DNA of 64,000 nucleotides from NCBI GenBank assembly GCA_024234975.1, contig JACKNH010000011.1, forward strand, positions 1 to 64,000. Direction: 5' to 3'. Positions 15,448-24,768 of this stretch are shown here, in pieces. Under the pieces are notes generated by a model. That model had not been told where the DNA came from. It did not search any database and saw only the letters and a list, made by a program, of their open reading frames with translations. How positions within the stretch are numbered: the first letter of the stretch is position 1; every line of letters begins with the position of its first letter. Source of the stretch: Gammaproteobacteria bacterium. Its GTDB lineage: Bacteria > Pseudomonadota > Gammaproteobacteria > Ga0077536. The translations under genes were made by a program, and so were the position numbers.

Positions 15448-16167
15448 ATGCAAGCATCAGGACAAAGAATTCTAATTACGGGAGGCGCCAAGGGAATCGG
15501 CCTCGCACTGACCCGCAAATTTGTTGCCGCTGGCAATACCGTCATCATCGTCGGGCGAGACCGTGCAGCGCTTACGACAGCGGCCGCCGGGTTACCCGCT
15601 GTCGAGATCATCGAGGCCGACGTCGCGACGGAAGCGGGTCGGAACGACGTGATTCAGAAAGCGGGGGATGTCTCGGTTCTGGTCAACAACGCCGGTGTGC
15701 AATTCAATGGCGACTTCGCCAGGATTTCTCCGGCAAGCATCGATAGCGAAGTTGGCGTTAATCTTCTCGCGCCACTGCACCTGACCCACGCCTTGCTTCC
15801 CAGGCTCCTTGAAAAGGACGAAGCGGCGGTCATGAATGTGACGTCAATCCTCGGCATCGTTCCCAAGCAATCCGCAGCGGTTTACTGCGCGACCAAGGCT
15901 GCGTTACACAGCTTCACAAAGACATTGCGCTGGCAGTTGGAACAATCAAACGTGCGGGTGATGGAAGTAGTCCCGCCGGTGGTGGATACCGCCATGACGG
16001 CAGGGCGGGGGCAAGGCAAGTTGGCCCCGCAAGCCGTGGCGGATGCGGTGTGGCAGGGGTATCTGGCGGACACGCCCACAATCCGCGTGGGTAAGGCAGG
16101 CGTGGCGGCGGCACTCGCCCGGTGGGCGCCGTCGGTCGCCGAGAGAATCATCCGGCGGGGTGATTAG
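15448..16167 (+). CDS. Short-chain dehydrogenase/reductase, DltE-like
   Basis: A 239-aa classical SDR: cofactor motif TGGAKGIG near residue 12, NNAG at about residue 87, catalytic Ser in NVTSILG and Y-C-A-T-K. The pattern KTLRWQLEQSNVRVMEVVPPVVDTAMTAGRG is characteristic of DltE-like SDRs of unknown substrate, which act on fatty-acid or cell-envelope precursors in annotation. It lies 34 bases before a methyltransferase on the same strand and probably shares its transcript. There is no signal peptide, so it is cytoplasmic. Confidence 0.82.
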   Translation: MQASGQRILITGGAKGIGLALTRKFVAAGNTVIIVGRDRAALTTAAAGLPAVEIIEADVATEAGRNDVIQKAGDVSVLVNNAGVQFNGDFARISPASIDSEVGVNLLAPLHLTHALLPRLLEKDEAAVMNVTSILGIVPKQSAAVYCATKAALHSFTKTLRWQLEQSNVRVMEVVPPVVDTAMTAGRGQGKLAPQAVADAVWQGYLADTPTIRVGKAGVAAALARWAPSVAERIIRRGD

Positions 16168-16201
16168 GTCTGCGAAGTATTTGCGATCGGGGGAGACGAT
16201 A

Positions 16202-16822
16202 GTGGATTCAGCAAGGTTCTGGGACAAGATAGCAGACAAATATGCGCGGCAACCTGTCCGGGACGAGGCGTCGTACCAGTTCAAACTCAAGAAGACTCAG
16301 GAATATCTCCGGCCGGATCTGCAGGTGCTGGAGTTTGGTTGCGGTACTGGTAGCACGGCGATTGTCCATTCGCCATTCGTAAATCAAATTCTCGCCGTGG
16401 ATTGCTCACAGAACATGATCGACATCGCGCGCGACAAGGCCGCGAAAAGCAACGTCGACAACATCACCTTCCAGGTCGATACAATCGAAGCGCTGCAGGC
16501 GCCTGCCGAGAGTTTCGACGTGGTGATGGGGCAAAGCATCCTGCACCTGGTAGAGGACAAGGACGCCGTCATCAAAAAGGTGTTCGAGCTGGTCAAGCCG
16601 GGCGGGATTTTTGTCAGCAGCACAGCGTGCATCGGTAGTGGCATGGGGTTCCTGCGTTACGTGGTGCCAATCTTCCGCATGTTGGGTAAAGCGCCGTATG
16701 TGGCGGTGTTTACCAGGGACGAATTGATAAGTGCCATTCGCCGCGCAGGGTTTGATATCGAATTCCAATGGCAACCGGAAGGAAAGATGGCGGTGCCGTT
16801 CATCATCGCGCGAAAGCCCTGA
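16202..16822 (+). CDS. Class I SAM-dependent methyltransferase
   Basis: 206 aa from the GTG at 16202, preceded by GGGGGAGA; the longer open frame upstream overlaps the SDR gene and lacks a start signal. Motif I is VLEFGCGTGSTA, motif II ILAVDCSQNMI, then SFDVVMGQSILHLV and LVKPGGIFVSST. The N-terminus (FWDKIADKYARQPV) matches the Methyltransf_25/11 group. The substrate is unknown. Pairing with an SDR suggests a small modification module. The 142-bp tandem repeat array begins 43 bases after its stop. Confidence 0.85.
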   Translation: MDSARFWDKIADKYARQPVRDEASYQFKLKKTQEYLRPDLQVLEFGCGTGSTAIVHSPFVNQILAVDCSQNMIDIARDKAAKSNVDNITFQVDTIEALQAPAESFDVVMGQSILHLVEDKDAVIKKVFELVKPGGIFVSSTACIGSGMGFLRYVVPIFRMLGKAPYVAVFTRDELISAIRRAGFDIEFQWQPEGKMAVPFIIARKP

Positions 16823-16864
16823 ACCGGAGCGCGCCACGGTGCCGTCACTTATGAGGCCACTAAA

Positions 16865-17239
16865 CCGTCATTCCCGCGCAGGCGGGAATCCATAGGGCTT
16901 CGAACAACGCCGTATGGATTCCGGCTCACCGCTGCGCGTTGTCCGGAATGACGGATGGGAGAGGTCGTTGGCGTGGTGTTTCCGTTTCCGGACGAACTCA
17001 CTTCACCCGTCATTCCCGCGCAGGCGGGAATCCATAGGGCTTCGAGCAACGCCACATGGATTCCGGCTCACTGCTGCGCGGTATTGGGAATGACGGATCG
17101 GGGAGGTCGTTGGCGTGGTGTTTCCGTTTCCGGACGAATTCACTTCACCCGTCATTCCCGCGCAGGCGGGAATCCATAGGGCTTCGAGCAACGCCGCATG
17201 GATTCCGGCTCACCGCTGCGCAGTCTTCGGAATGACGGG
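16865..17239. repeat. Three direct copies of a 142-bp repeat with internal palindrome
   Basis: Units start at 16865, 17007 and 17149. Each has an 88-base block bounded by CCGTCATTCC and GGAATGACGG and containing the core ATTCCCGCGCAGGCGGGAAT (ATTCCC-N8-GGGAAT), followed by a 54-base spacer (GGGAGAGGTCGTTGGCGTGG and on). The third unit lacks the spacer. Units differ at only a few positions, so the duplication is recent. The core matches the dRS3-type repeat known from Neisseria and common in proteobacteria. Open frames across it on both strands are artefacts. Confidence 0.9.
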
Positions 17240-17297
17240 TAAAGTGAGTTAAGCTTTCTTCTTTGTGTTTTTCCAAACGTGGCGGGCGAATAAAGCG

Positions 17298-17894
17298 ATG
17301 CACGCAGTCATCTTCGATATTGATGGAACCTTGCTGCACTCCAATGAGCTCGATAATCAAACCTATATCGCCGCGATTCGCGAAGTGCTGGGGCCGGTGA
17401 AGCTGCGCGAGTCGTGGACCCACTACACCAACATCTCAGGCTCCGGAACCTTGCTGGAAATACTTGCCGACAATGGCATCCATGAGACCGAGCCAGCACT
17501 GCGCGCCGTCGAAGACGCCTTCGTCGCGAGAATTGCCAGCCATATCGATAGCAACGGACCCATCCCGGCGCTGCCGGGCGCGCAGCAATTTGTTACCCGA
17601 CTGGCTCAATCCAGTGAACATCGTATTGCCTACGCCACTGCCGGTTGGTTCGGCGCGGCGCGCCTGAAATTGCTGGCTTCGGAGTTTCCGCTCGACGCGG
17701 TGCCGCTGGCTTCCTGCAATCATCACATTGCCAAAGCCGGAATCATGCGTCATGCGCTGAGCCAACTCGCGACCGGGTTTGAATCTGTCACGTATTATGG
17801 CGATGGCGCATGGGATAAAGCCGCCGCCGCATCTCTCGGTTGGGCCTTTGTGGCGGTGGGCGAGAAATTGAATGGCCTCAGACGCTTCGAGTAG
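17298..17894 (+). CDS. HAD-superfamily hydrolase (phosphoglycolate phosphatase-like)
   Basis: 198 aa from the ATG at 17298; upstream in-frame codons lie in repeat DNA and are not family-like. Motif I is VIFDIDGTLLHSN with both nucleophile and acid/base Asp, motif II is probably AYATAG, motif III the Lys of IAKAGIM, and motif IV YYGDGAWDKAAA. The alpha-helical cap between residues 15 and 90 places it among class I HAD phosphatases. Substrate unknown. It directly follows the tandem repeat array, which may carry its promoter. Confidence 0.78.
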   Translation: MHAVIFDIDGTLLHSNELDNQTYIAAIREVLGPVKLRESWTHYTNISGSGTLLEILADNGIHETEPALRAVEDAFVARIASHIDSNGPIPALPGAQQFVTRLAQSSEHRIAYATAGWFGAARLKLLASEFPLDAVPLASCNHHIAKAGIMRHALSQLATGFESVTYYGDGAWDKAAAASLGWAFVAVGEKLNGLRRFE

Positions 17895-18072
17895 ACGGCA
17901 GAGGTATACAGCGCCTTGAGCATGAAATGTGAATGGCGCATCCAACCCGGCACGACGCACGCATCTTTCAGTTTGTTGTCAGGACTTCAAGCGAGACGCG
18001 TGCTTAACAGTCTCGCGCGCGGAAGATGTCTGTGGTGTCTTGCCGCGGTTCCGGCCAATCAGTCTTGGATCT

Positions 18073-19251
18073 TCAGAGACTGTCCGGCAGATTCACCGGC
18101 TTGTATTCCTGCACTGTCAACTGCCGCTCGCTAACCGACGGATCAATGATCGCGCCCGGTTCGATTTTCCTCGGTTCAGCCAGCGGCAGGTAGAATCCGA
18201 ACAGTGAACGTCGTTGCCACTCGCGGTGGCTGGCCTTTTTCGGCAGCACTTCCAGCAGGCGCCATGCGCCGCCGAGTGAACGGTGCATCATGCCATCCGG
18301 GGCGGGCGGCACGTAGGTATGCTCGCCGGAGGTATGCGCTTCGCCGCAGACGAGGTGTCGGTACAGGGACTTATCCACCAGCAGTCCGGCTTTTTCCGCT
18401 TCATCCACCATCCAGCGCAGCGCGTATTTCGACAACTGGCTTTCTTCTTCCGGATAGCCGCCACCGATATCCGAGTGCACGCCGGCAAACCAGCGCTGTT
18501 CGATGTCCTGCGGCACCGTGTCGTTGGGCTTGTACGGATTGGGGCAATGCGGCTGCGGATCTGTCCATGGCGCTACCCGGAACATGCGGCGGCGTTCGTC
18601 GATGGCCAGCGCGTGGCGGAAGATCTTCACCGAGGGATTCTTGAGTGTGTAGGGCAGGGTCTGCAGACTCGGCAGATAGAAGCGATCCCGCCGTGGCACC
18701 AGCACGGAGCCGACACTGTCCCAGGCGCCGATGAAATGAATCTTCGGCCGGCGCGCGCCGACTACCCGGGAGAAATGCCAGGCGAACGGCAGGTCGTTAT
18801 CCGACGCGGCGCGCTTGTATGCACCCAGTGCGCTGTCACACAGGTTCAACTGCTCCGGCTGCAACAGGCCGACGAGGTGCAGGAAACCGGCGAGCACGCG
18901 TACCGACCAGGCGCCGCGGCTGAAGCCGAACAGAAAGATGCGGTCGCCACGCTGCCAGTTTTCGACCAGGAACTTGTAAGCACCCAGGACGTTGTCGTCG
19001 AGGCCGTAGCCTGTTGCAAGGCCGAGTACGCCGGTGGTCTTCTGGCTGAATCGATGCCATTCGTTGACCCGGCCGATGGTGCCGACGCCCGGGTTGTAAT
19101 AGCACTTCTGCTGTTCAGTCTTGCGCGAGAGGCGGTAGAGCTTCAATACATTGGAAAGGTTGCGCCCGAGCTCGTTACCCGTGCCGTCCAGCAGCACAAC
19201 GAGATTGCGCCGTACGCTATCTTTTTGAACATCCAGTTCTATGTCATTCAT
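18073..19251 (-). CDS. DUF2235 alpha/beta-hydrolase (Tle1-like lipase fold)
   Basis: A 392-aa protein of the DUF2235 family: NLVVLLDGTGNE near residue 16, GYGLDDNVLGAYKFL, the nucleophile elbow F-G-F-S111-R-G-A, GAWDSVGS, and AGVHSDIGGGY with the catalytic His. The family includes type VI secretion phospholipase effectors (Tle1) but also many cytoplasmic proteins. No VgrG, PAAR or immunity gene is next to it and there is no signal peptide, so an effector role is not supported here. It is transcribed alone, on the minus strand. Confidence 0.82.
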   Translation of the reverse strand: MNDIELDVQKDSVRRNLVVLLDGTGNELGRNLSNVLKLYRLSRKTEQQKCYYNPGVGTIGRVNEWHRFSQKTTGVLGLATGYGLDDNVLGAYKFLVENWQRGDRIFLFGFSRGAWSVRVLAGFLHLVGLLQPEQLNLCDSALGAYKRAASDNDLPFAWHFSRVVGARRPKIHFIGAWDSVGSVLVPRRDRFYLPSLQTLPYTLKNPSVKIFRHALAIDERRRMFRVAPWTDPQPHCPNPYKPNDTVPQDIEQRWFAGVHSDIGGGYPEEESQLSKYALRWMVDEAEKAGLLVDKSLYRHLVCGEAHTSGEHTYVPPAPDGMMHRSLGGAWRLLEVLPKKASHREWQRRSLFGFYLPLAEPRKIEPGAIIDPSVSERQLTVQEYKPVNLPDSL

Positions 19252-19344
19252 TGCCTACCCGCCATCCTGGTGGGTATTGTAAGCCTGCGCAGCCGTTGAG
19301 CGATTCTAATTTTTCTATAGTTGCGCGGAATTTCCGTGCAGTCG

Positions 19345-21138
19345 TTAATTGCGGAAAGTTTGCTCGGCTATGCCCCGCATGATTGCGTAACCCCGCCGAT
19401 TCGGATGCACACCATCGTTGCCGATATCCGCGCGCAGCTCGTTGTTTGCGCCGGCCAGCGAGGCGTAGTAATCCACGTATTCGAAACCCTGCTCGCGGGC
19501 GTAGCTTTGCAGCCAGGCATTCAATGTCTTGATGAACGGGCGAGGGTCAATGGCTTGCTGCCAGGGAAATGCCGCGGCGGGTGGAATACTCGCGAGCATG
19601 ACCTTGATGCCGTTGCTGCGTGCCATTTCCGCCATCGCCATGATGTTGTTCTGCACATCCTGCAAACGCTGCGGGCCGGTGTTGCCGGCGATGTCGTTGG
19701 TACCGGCCATGATCTGCACGGCCTGCGGTTTCAACTCGATGACATCCGAATGAAAGCGCAGCACCATCTGCGCGGTGGTCTGCGCCGAGATGCCACGGCC
19801 GATGATGCCGTTGCTGAAGAACGACGGATCGGCCAGCGCCCAGTTCTCGGTGATTGAATCACCCATGAACACCACGCGTACCTGCTTGCCGCTGGCGATG
19901 ACGTCCTTGTTGGCTGCTCGGTAGCGGCATAGCCCCGGCCAATCCTGTGCGGCGCGTTCGCGGTTCAACTTATTGAAGTCTGCTATCGCCGGGTCGCGGC
20001 CAAGCGCACTGAAATCCTCCGCGGTCACCGTTCCCGGCTCGAGGAACATGTCGCTGACGCGTTTGGTGAAAGCCGGCGGTGGCAGCAGCGGCGCAGGGCA
20101 GGGTTCATCAACGATACCGGCAGCCGCCGGCGACGGAACTTCCAGCGCCTGCCACCATGCGTTGAATTGATCAATCCAGAATGCACCGGAAGAATCCGGC
20201 CAACCCACGCCAAAGGCATGGCCACCCTCCTGCAGCAGATGCGCTTCTACCGGGCGGCCGGCAACGCGCAGCGCGTCGATCAGATGCAGGCTGTTTTCCA
20301 CCGGTACCGCTTTGTCATCCATCGCATGCACGATGAATATCGGCGGCGTATCGGCGCTGATGTGTTGTTCGGCCGACGCATAAGCTACGGCATCATCGGT
20401 CGCGGGCTTGCCCAGCAACAGGTCGCGCGAGAGTTCATGCGTCCAACGTGCATCCATCGTGACTACCGGGTAAATCAGGCCGACGCCTATGGGGCGGGTG
20501 CTCTGCACGTCTATAAGATCAACGGGTGTGTAGACGTCATCGCGGTACCGGGTTGCCAGGGTGGCGGCGAGGTGGCCGCCAGCGGAGAAGCCGATCACCG
20601 CCAATGCATCGGCATCGATGCCGTATTGCGCGGCCCGCGCGCGAATGACCCGCATCGCGCGCTGTGCATCCTGCAACGGCACATCGGTTCGCCTGTCCCA
20701 ACCTTCGCCGGGAAGGCGGTAAGTCAGCACGAATACCGTGATGCCGGTGGCATTCATCTTCGCGGCGACATCCACGCCTTCGTTGGCAATGGAGACGAAC
20801 TGGTACGCGCCACCTGGAATCACCAGCACGGCTTTGCCATTCGGCTTGGCCGGCTTGAAGACGTGTAGCGCCGGGCGCTCCGTATTGCGGATGAAGACTA
20901 CCGGCCAGTCAGCCGGCAGTGTCTGCGCCGCATAGCCGGCCGCACCGGGAGGCGCACCGGGCCAGAGATCGATCGTTTCCGCGTTGACCCAGGCCGCCGG
21001 CAGTTCACGCGGCATCGGCGGTGGTTGGCGCTCGGCGGCGTCGACTGACGTGAACATCAGTACGAGGACGCCCATGTTGACCAGCAGGCGCCAGCGCCGG
21101 CGTATAGATTGGTTCAGAGCTGCGGACGGATATGCCAT
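19345..21138 (-). CDS. Two-domain secreted esterase: alpha/beta-hydrolase plus SGNH
   Basis: A 597-aa protein with a long signal peptide (hydrophobic LLVNMGVLVLMF, cleavage near VDA-AERQ). Residues about 50-330 are an alpha/beta-hydrolase of the BD-FAE/acetyl-esterase type: VIPGGAYQFV oxyanion region, IGFSAGGHLA nucleophile, AMDDKAVPVENS and EGGHAFG. Residues about 400-597 are a GDSL/SGNH hydrolase: FMGDSITENW, GRGISAQTT, MAGTNDIAGN and GNDGVHPNRRGY supply all four blocks. Both halves look catalytically intact. Such pairs deacetylate plant or algal polysaccharides. Its ATG lies three bases after the stop of the upstream esterase gene, so the two form an operon. Confidence 0.85.
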   Translation of the reverse strand: MAYPSAALNQSIRRRWRLLVNMGVLVLMFTSVDAAERQPPPMPRELPAAWVNAETIDLWPGAPPGAAGYAAQTLPADWPVVFIRNTERPALHVFKPAKPNGKAVLVIPGGAYQFVSIANEGVDVAAKMNATGITVFVLTYRLPGEGWDRRTDVPLQDAQRAMRVIRARAAQYGIDADALAVIGFSAGGHLAATLATRYRDDVYTPVDLIDVQSTRPIGVGLIYPVVTMDARWTHELSRDLLLGKPATDDAVAYASAEQHISADTPPIFIVHAMDDKAVPVENSLHLIDALRVAGRPVEAHLLQEGGHAFGVGWPDSSGAFWIDQFNAWWQALEVPSPAAAGIVDEPCPAPLLPPPAFTKRVSDMFLEPGTVTAEDFSALGRDPAIADFNKLNRERAAQDWPGLCRYRAANKDVIASGKQVRVVFMGDSITENWALADPSFFSNGIIGRGISAQTTAQMVLRFHSDVIELKPQAVQIMAGTNDIAGNTGPQRLQDVQNNIMAMAEMARSNGIKVMLASIPPAAAFPWQQAIDPRPFIKTLNAWLQSYAREQGFEYVDYYASLAGANNELRADIGNDGVHPNRRGYAIMRGIAEQTFRN

Positions 21139-21141
21139 GGC

Positions 21142-22269
21142 TCAGCTGCGCCCGAGATGCTTGTTGAAGAAGTTGACGATGACGTCGTAGCAATCACGCG
21201 ATTCCGGTACATCCGTGTTGTAGAAGAATCCGTGGAACATGCCTTCCCAGACATGCAGATCGGTTTCCACGCCTTGCTTGACCAACAGACTGTGGGTGTA
21301 GACAGCGGAACTCAGTTCGAAACCTCGCGTACCCGTCACTATCAGCGTGGGCGGGAACCAGGCCATCACATCCGGTGAACTCGCCGGTGACGCGAGCGGA
21401 TCGTCCAGCGCAACCTCGGCGAGGTAGCCCAACGGTGCCAGTGGGGGAGTGGCAGCGGATGTCGGCGGGGGCGGGTTGCGGCTCTCGCCTATAGCGGCAG
21501 TGAAGTAATTGGAATCGCCACCGAAGCCGAAGGCATCGAGCGTCAATCCGGCACACAGCACGCCCACCGCGCCAGGTTTCGGCAGGCCGTGTTCGCGGAA
21601 CCACGCTACCGCCATTCCAGTCAGCATGCCGCCCGCGGAACACCCATAGATGCCGATATTTTCAGGCGCATAGGTTTTCAGCAGTTCGCTGTAAACAGCG
21701 GCGACATCTTCACTGGCCGCGGGAAACTTGTGTTCGGGGCCTTGGCGGTAGTCCAGGCTTACGACGCGAATACGGCCAACAGCCGCGACGGGAATGGATT
21801 CAAGTTCAGCGCAGCCCGGCCAGCAGCCGGAGAAACCGCCTCCGTGAAGGTTGATCAGCACGCGGCCTCGATTGGTCTGTGTGATGCCTGCCTTTGGCTC
21901 GTAGTCATAGACATGGACGCCGGCGATGGTGATGTCACGTTTGATGACCGGGTAAGTCGCGCGCTGGCGATCGAGATAGGGCGCGAGCAGCGGCGGCAGG
22001 CCGCCATCCTGAATCAGCAACTCGGGCTGCTGCATGTTCTGCAGATGCTCGACGAGATATGCCTGGCCTTCGGGCGAGAGGAAACCGGAGATGGGGACCG
22101 GGTGTGCCGGGACGTGCACGGTGCCGTTGCTGTCTATAGCAATCGACGGACGCGTATCGCTGGTTTGTTGCGCGTGTGATAACGGAAGCAACAGCAGTTG
22201 CAACACCACGTAAGAGTAAACGCAAAAGCGCCGGCGCTTGATGGCGCTGGTATGGGTATCTGAAATCAT
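21142..22269 (-). CDS. Secreted alpha/beta-hydrolase (hormone-sensitive lipase type)
   Basis: 375 aa from the ATG at 22269; the complement of GTATCCCCCC gives a GGGGGGAT ribosome site, and a signal peptide (VVLQLLLLPLSHA-QQ) follows. HSL-type features: LINLHGGGFSG oxyanion loop, VVSLDYRQGPEHKFPAA, nucleophile G-C-S-A-G-G (usually GDSAGG), LIVTGTRGFELSS and MFHGF with the catalytic His. A Cys replaces the Asp of the usual GDSAGG elbow. It is likely a periplasmic esterase for small acyl or carbonate esters, translationally coupled to the two-domain esterase gene that follows. Confidence 0.82.
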   Translation of the reverse strand: MISDTHTSAIKRRRFCVYSYVVLQLLLLPLSHAQQTSDTRPSIAIDSNGTVHVPAHPVPISGFLSPEGQAYLVEHLQNMQQPELLIQDGGLPPLLAPYLDRQRATYPVIKRDITIAGVHVYDYEPKAGITQTNRGRVLINLHGGGFSGCWPGCAELESIPVAAVGRIRVVSLDYRQGPEHKFPAASEDVAAVYSELLKTYAPENIGIYGCSAGGMLTGMAVAWFREHGLPKPGAVGVLCAGLTLDAFGFGGDSNYFTAAIGESRNPPPPTSAATPPLAPLGYLAEVALDDPLASPASSPDVMAWFPPTLIVTGTRGFELSSAVYTHSLLVKQGVETDLHVWEGMFHGFFYNTDVPESRDCYDVIVNFFNKHLGRS

Positions 22270-22437
22270 GGTATCCCCCCCAAATCGTTCCCGCCTGCCT
22301 TTATTCCTTTCCGAAAGAATTTTCACCGCTCGCGGGTATTTGAGGCTACATTTGCACTGCCTCGAACAAAATCCGCGGGCCAATGTCCGAGGGTTCACGA
22401 CCACAGGCCACATCACATTGCAGGCAGGGGGCGGGGG

Positions 22438-24660
22438 ATGCGCGGTCTGCTTATTCTTCACGCGTTGCTCGTGGGCATTTTGCTGCCTGCATGTTTTGCC
22501 ATTGCCGCGGACAACGTTCCGCACATTCCCAGAGTCACTGTTGCGCCTGTCATCGATGGGGAGATTGGTCCGCAGGAGTGGACCGGAGCACAGCAGTATT
22601 CGCTGAGCTACGAAACCTGGCCGCTGGACGATATCCCGGCCGAGGCCGACACCGAAGCCATGCTGGTGGAGGACGGCGAATACCTTTACGTCGCCATCAT
22701 TGCCCACGATCCCGAACCGGAGAAAATCCGCGCGTACTACCGCGATCGTGATTCAGCCTGGGACGATGACTGGTCCGGCATCATCATCGATACGTTCAAC
22801 GACGAGCGGCGCGGTTTCGAATTCTTCGTCAATCCGCTCGGCGTGCAGATGGACTTGATCAACGACGACATCGTACGGTCGGAAGATTCGTCCTGGAATG
22901 CGCTGTGGGATAGCGCCGGCCAGATCACCGATGACGGTTACGTGGTCGAAATGCGCATCCCGCTGCACCAGTTGCGCTTCACCGAAGGGCTGGCCGAGCA
23001 GACCTGGGGGCTGGACATTCTGCGCGCCTATCCGCGCGATCGGCGGCATACCTTTTCCATCAACAAGCTTGACCGCGACATCAGCTGCTTCCTGTGTCAA
23101 ATCCAGAAGGTCCGCGGCTTCGCCAACCTCGTCCAGCAGCCCAACCTGGTCGTGGTGCCGACGGTCACATCAGCCTACACCCGCGCGCGGCCGGCCACGC
23201 CGGGCAGCGGCGGGTGGGACAGCAGCTTTGATGGTGAAGCAGGCATCGATGTGCGTTGGGGCATCAACCAGGACATCTTCCTCAACGCGACCTTGAACCC
23301 GGATTTCTCCCAGGTGGAAGCCGATGTCGCGCAACTTGATGTGAACAATACCTTCTCGTTGTTCTTCCCGGAGCGCCGCGACTTCTTTCTCGAAGGGGCG
23401 GACTACTTCAACACCCAGGCCAATCTCGTTCACACCCGCAATATCGCCGCGCCGGATTACGGGGTGAAGCTGACCGGCAAGCGTAACAACACGACGTTCG
23501 CGGTGTTCTACGCCAATGACTCCAGCACCAGTTTTCTCATTCCGGGCAGCCAGCGTTCCGAAGTGGCGCATCTCGATGTGAGCAGCCAGAACGCGGCGCT
23601 TCGCCTGCGGCAGGATTTCGGCAGCCGGGTGAGTGTCGGGTTTCTCGGTACCGGCCGGGCAGCGACGGAGTACTCCAATGTACTCGCCAGCTTGGATGGC
23701 AACGTCCGCCTCGGTGACAGCGATCGCATATCAATACAACTGATGACCTCGGCCACCGAGTATCCGGCCAGCGTGCAGACAAGCAACGCCCAGCAAGCGG
23801 ATATCGCCGACAGCGCCTACACCGTGAGCTACAACCACAACGATACGGAGTGGGACTGGGTGGCGCGCTACCAGGAATTCGGCGATGAATTCCGCGCTGA
23901 CCTCGGCTTCGTCAATCAGGTGGATTACCGGCGCACATTTGTCGGCGCATGGCGGCGCTGGCGGTTCGGCCCTGAATCGCGCTTCAGCCAGGTCAGAATC
24001 GGCGGCGACTGGCTGAAGTCCTGGAGCGAAAGCGGGCAGCGGCTGGAGGACTTGCACGAGTTGAGCATTAATGCAGACGGGCCCTGGCAGACCTATATGT
24101 TCATGGGCGTCGGCCACCGCGAACGGTTGTACAACAATCAGTACTTCAACGAACGCTGGCTTGATACTTACGTGCAGTCGCGGCCCCGGGCGGGTGTGAA
24201 CGTAGCCATGGGGATGAACTTCGCGCGGGCGGTCGATTTCGCCAATACACGGATGGGTGATCTGTTGACCTTGCGCCCACAGGCAACCCTGCAACTCGGC
24301 CGCCAACTGCAGCTGCGGCTGCAACACAACTACCAGACTATGAAAGTGGACGGTGGCCGGCTGTTCGCCACGCATCTGAGTGACATGCGGGCGACCTGGC
24401 AATTCGGTTTGCGCAGCTTCGTCCGGCTGACCGTCCAGTATTCGTCGACGAATCGCGATCAGGACTTGTATCTCTCGCCTGTGGACCATCACGCACGCTC
24501 ACTCACGACCCAATTGCTGTACAGCTACAAGCTCAACGCCCAGACGCGCTTCTTCGTCGGCTACTCCGATACCGGATTGGACAACGATATGCTCGATGGT
24601 CTGCGGCAGACCAATCGCACGCTGTTCACCAAGTTCAGCTACGCCTGGGACCCTTTTTAA
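22438..24660 (+). CDS. DUF5916 outer-membrane barrel with CBM9-like domain
   Basis: A 740-aa protein. After the signal peptide (to about residue 23, AIAA-DNV), residues about 30-210 form a CBM9-like carbohydrate-binding domain: VTVAPVIDGEIGPQEW, YLYVAIIAHDPEPEKI, RDRDSAWDDDWSGIIIDTF, GFEFFVNPLGVQMD. The rest matches DUF5916: LNATLNPDFSQVEAD, FFPERRDFFLEGADYF, and a C-terminal barrel of alternating aromatic strands ending in ...FSYAWDPF with a terminal Phe typical of BAM substrates. It probably binds or passes oligosaccharides at the outer membrane. It is divergent from the esterase operon, sharing a 168-base control region. Confidence 0.82.
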   Translation: MRGLLILHALLVGILLPACFAIAADNVPHIPRVTVAPVIDGEIGPQEWTGAQQYSLSYETWPLDDIPAEADTEAMLVEDGEYLYVAIIAHDPEPEKIRAYYRDRDSAWDDDWSGIIIDTFNDERRGFEFFVNPLGVQMDLINDDIVRSEDSSWNALWDSAGQITDDGYVVEMRIPLHQLRFTEGLAEQTWGLDILRAYPRDRRHTFSINKLDRDISCFLCQIQKVRGFANLVQQPNLVVVPTVTSAYTRARPATPGSGGWDSSFDGEAGIDVRWGINQDIFLNATLNPDFSQVEADVAQLDVNNTFSLFFPERRDFFLEGADYFNTQANLVHTRNIAAPDYGVKLTGKRNNTTFAVFYANDSSTSFLIPGSQRSEVAHLDVSSQNAALRLRQDFGSRVSVGFLGTGRAATEYSNVLASLDGNVRLGDSDRISIQLMTSATEYPASVQTSNAQQADIADSAYTVSYNHNDTEWDWVARYQEFGDEFRADLGFVNQVDYRRTFVGAWRRWRFGPESRFSQVRIGGDWLKSWSESGQRLEDLHELSINADGPWQTYMFMGVGHRERLYNNQYFNERWLDTYVQSRPRAGVNVAMGMNFARAVDFANTRMGDLLTLRPQATLQLGRQLQLRLQHNYQTMKVDGGRLFATHLSDMRATWQFGLRSFVRLTVQYSSTNRDQDLYLSPVDHHARSLTTQLLYSYKLNAQTRFFVGYSDTGLDNDMLDGLRQTNRTLFTKFSYAWDPF

Positions 24661-24714
24661 GTTTCCGAGTCCGGCACGCAACCCTCGGTCATGCCTGCGC
24701 CGGTGGCATAGTGT

Positions 24715-24753
24715 CCGCTGGATAATTATCATTGGTAAATCCGTATCCAGCGG
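24715..24753. promoter_or_regulatory. Perfect inverted repeat upstream of the oxidation cluster
   Basis: CCGCTGGATA (24715-24724) and TATCCAGCGG (24744-24753) form a perfect 10-bp inverted repeat with a 19-base spacer, 16 bases before the first ATG of the cluster. The spacing is too wide for a good terminator and no T-run follows, so a regulator-binding operator is the simpler reading. Confidence 0.45.
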
Positions 24754-24768
24754 CCATCGGGGGGGCAA

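Noticed and set aside
16865..17239. Possible CRISPR array
   Set aside because: The unit is 142 bp, the intervening sequences are identical rather than unique, and no cas gene is near.
16849..17423. Several open frames across the 142-bp tandem repeat on both strands
   Set aside because: They repeat the same peptides (for example the PACAGMTGE type), have no ribosome sites and only reflect the repeat sequence.
18073..19251. DUF2235 protein as a type VI secretion effector
   Set aside because: No VgrG, PAAR, Hcp or immunity-like gene is adjacent and there is no secretion signal; only the fold is supported.
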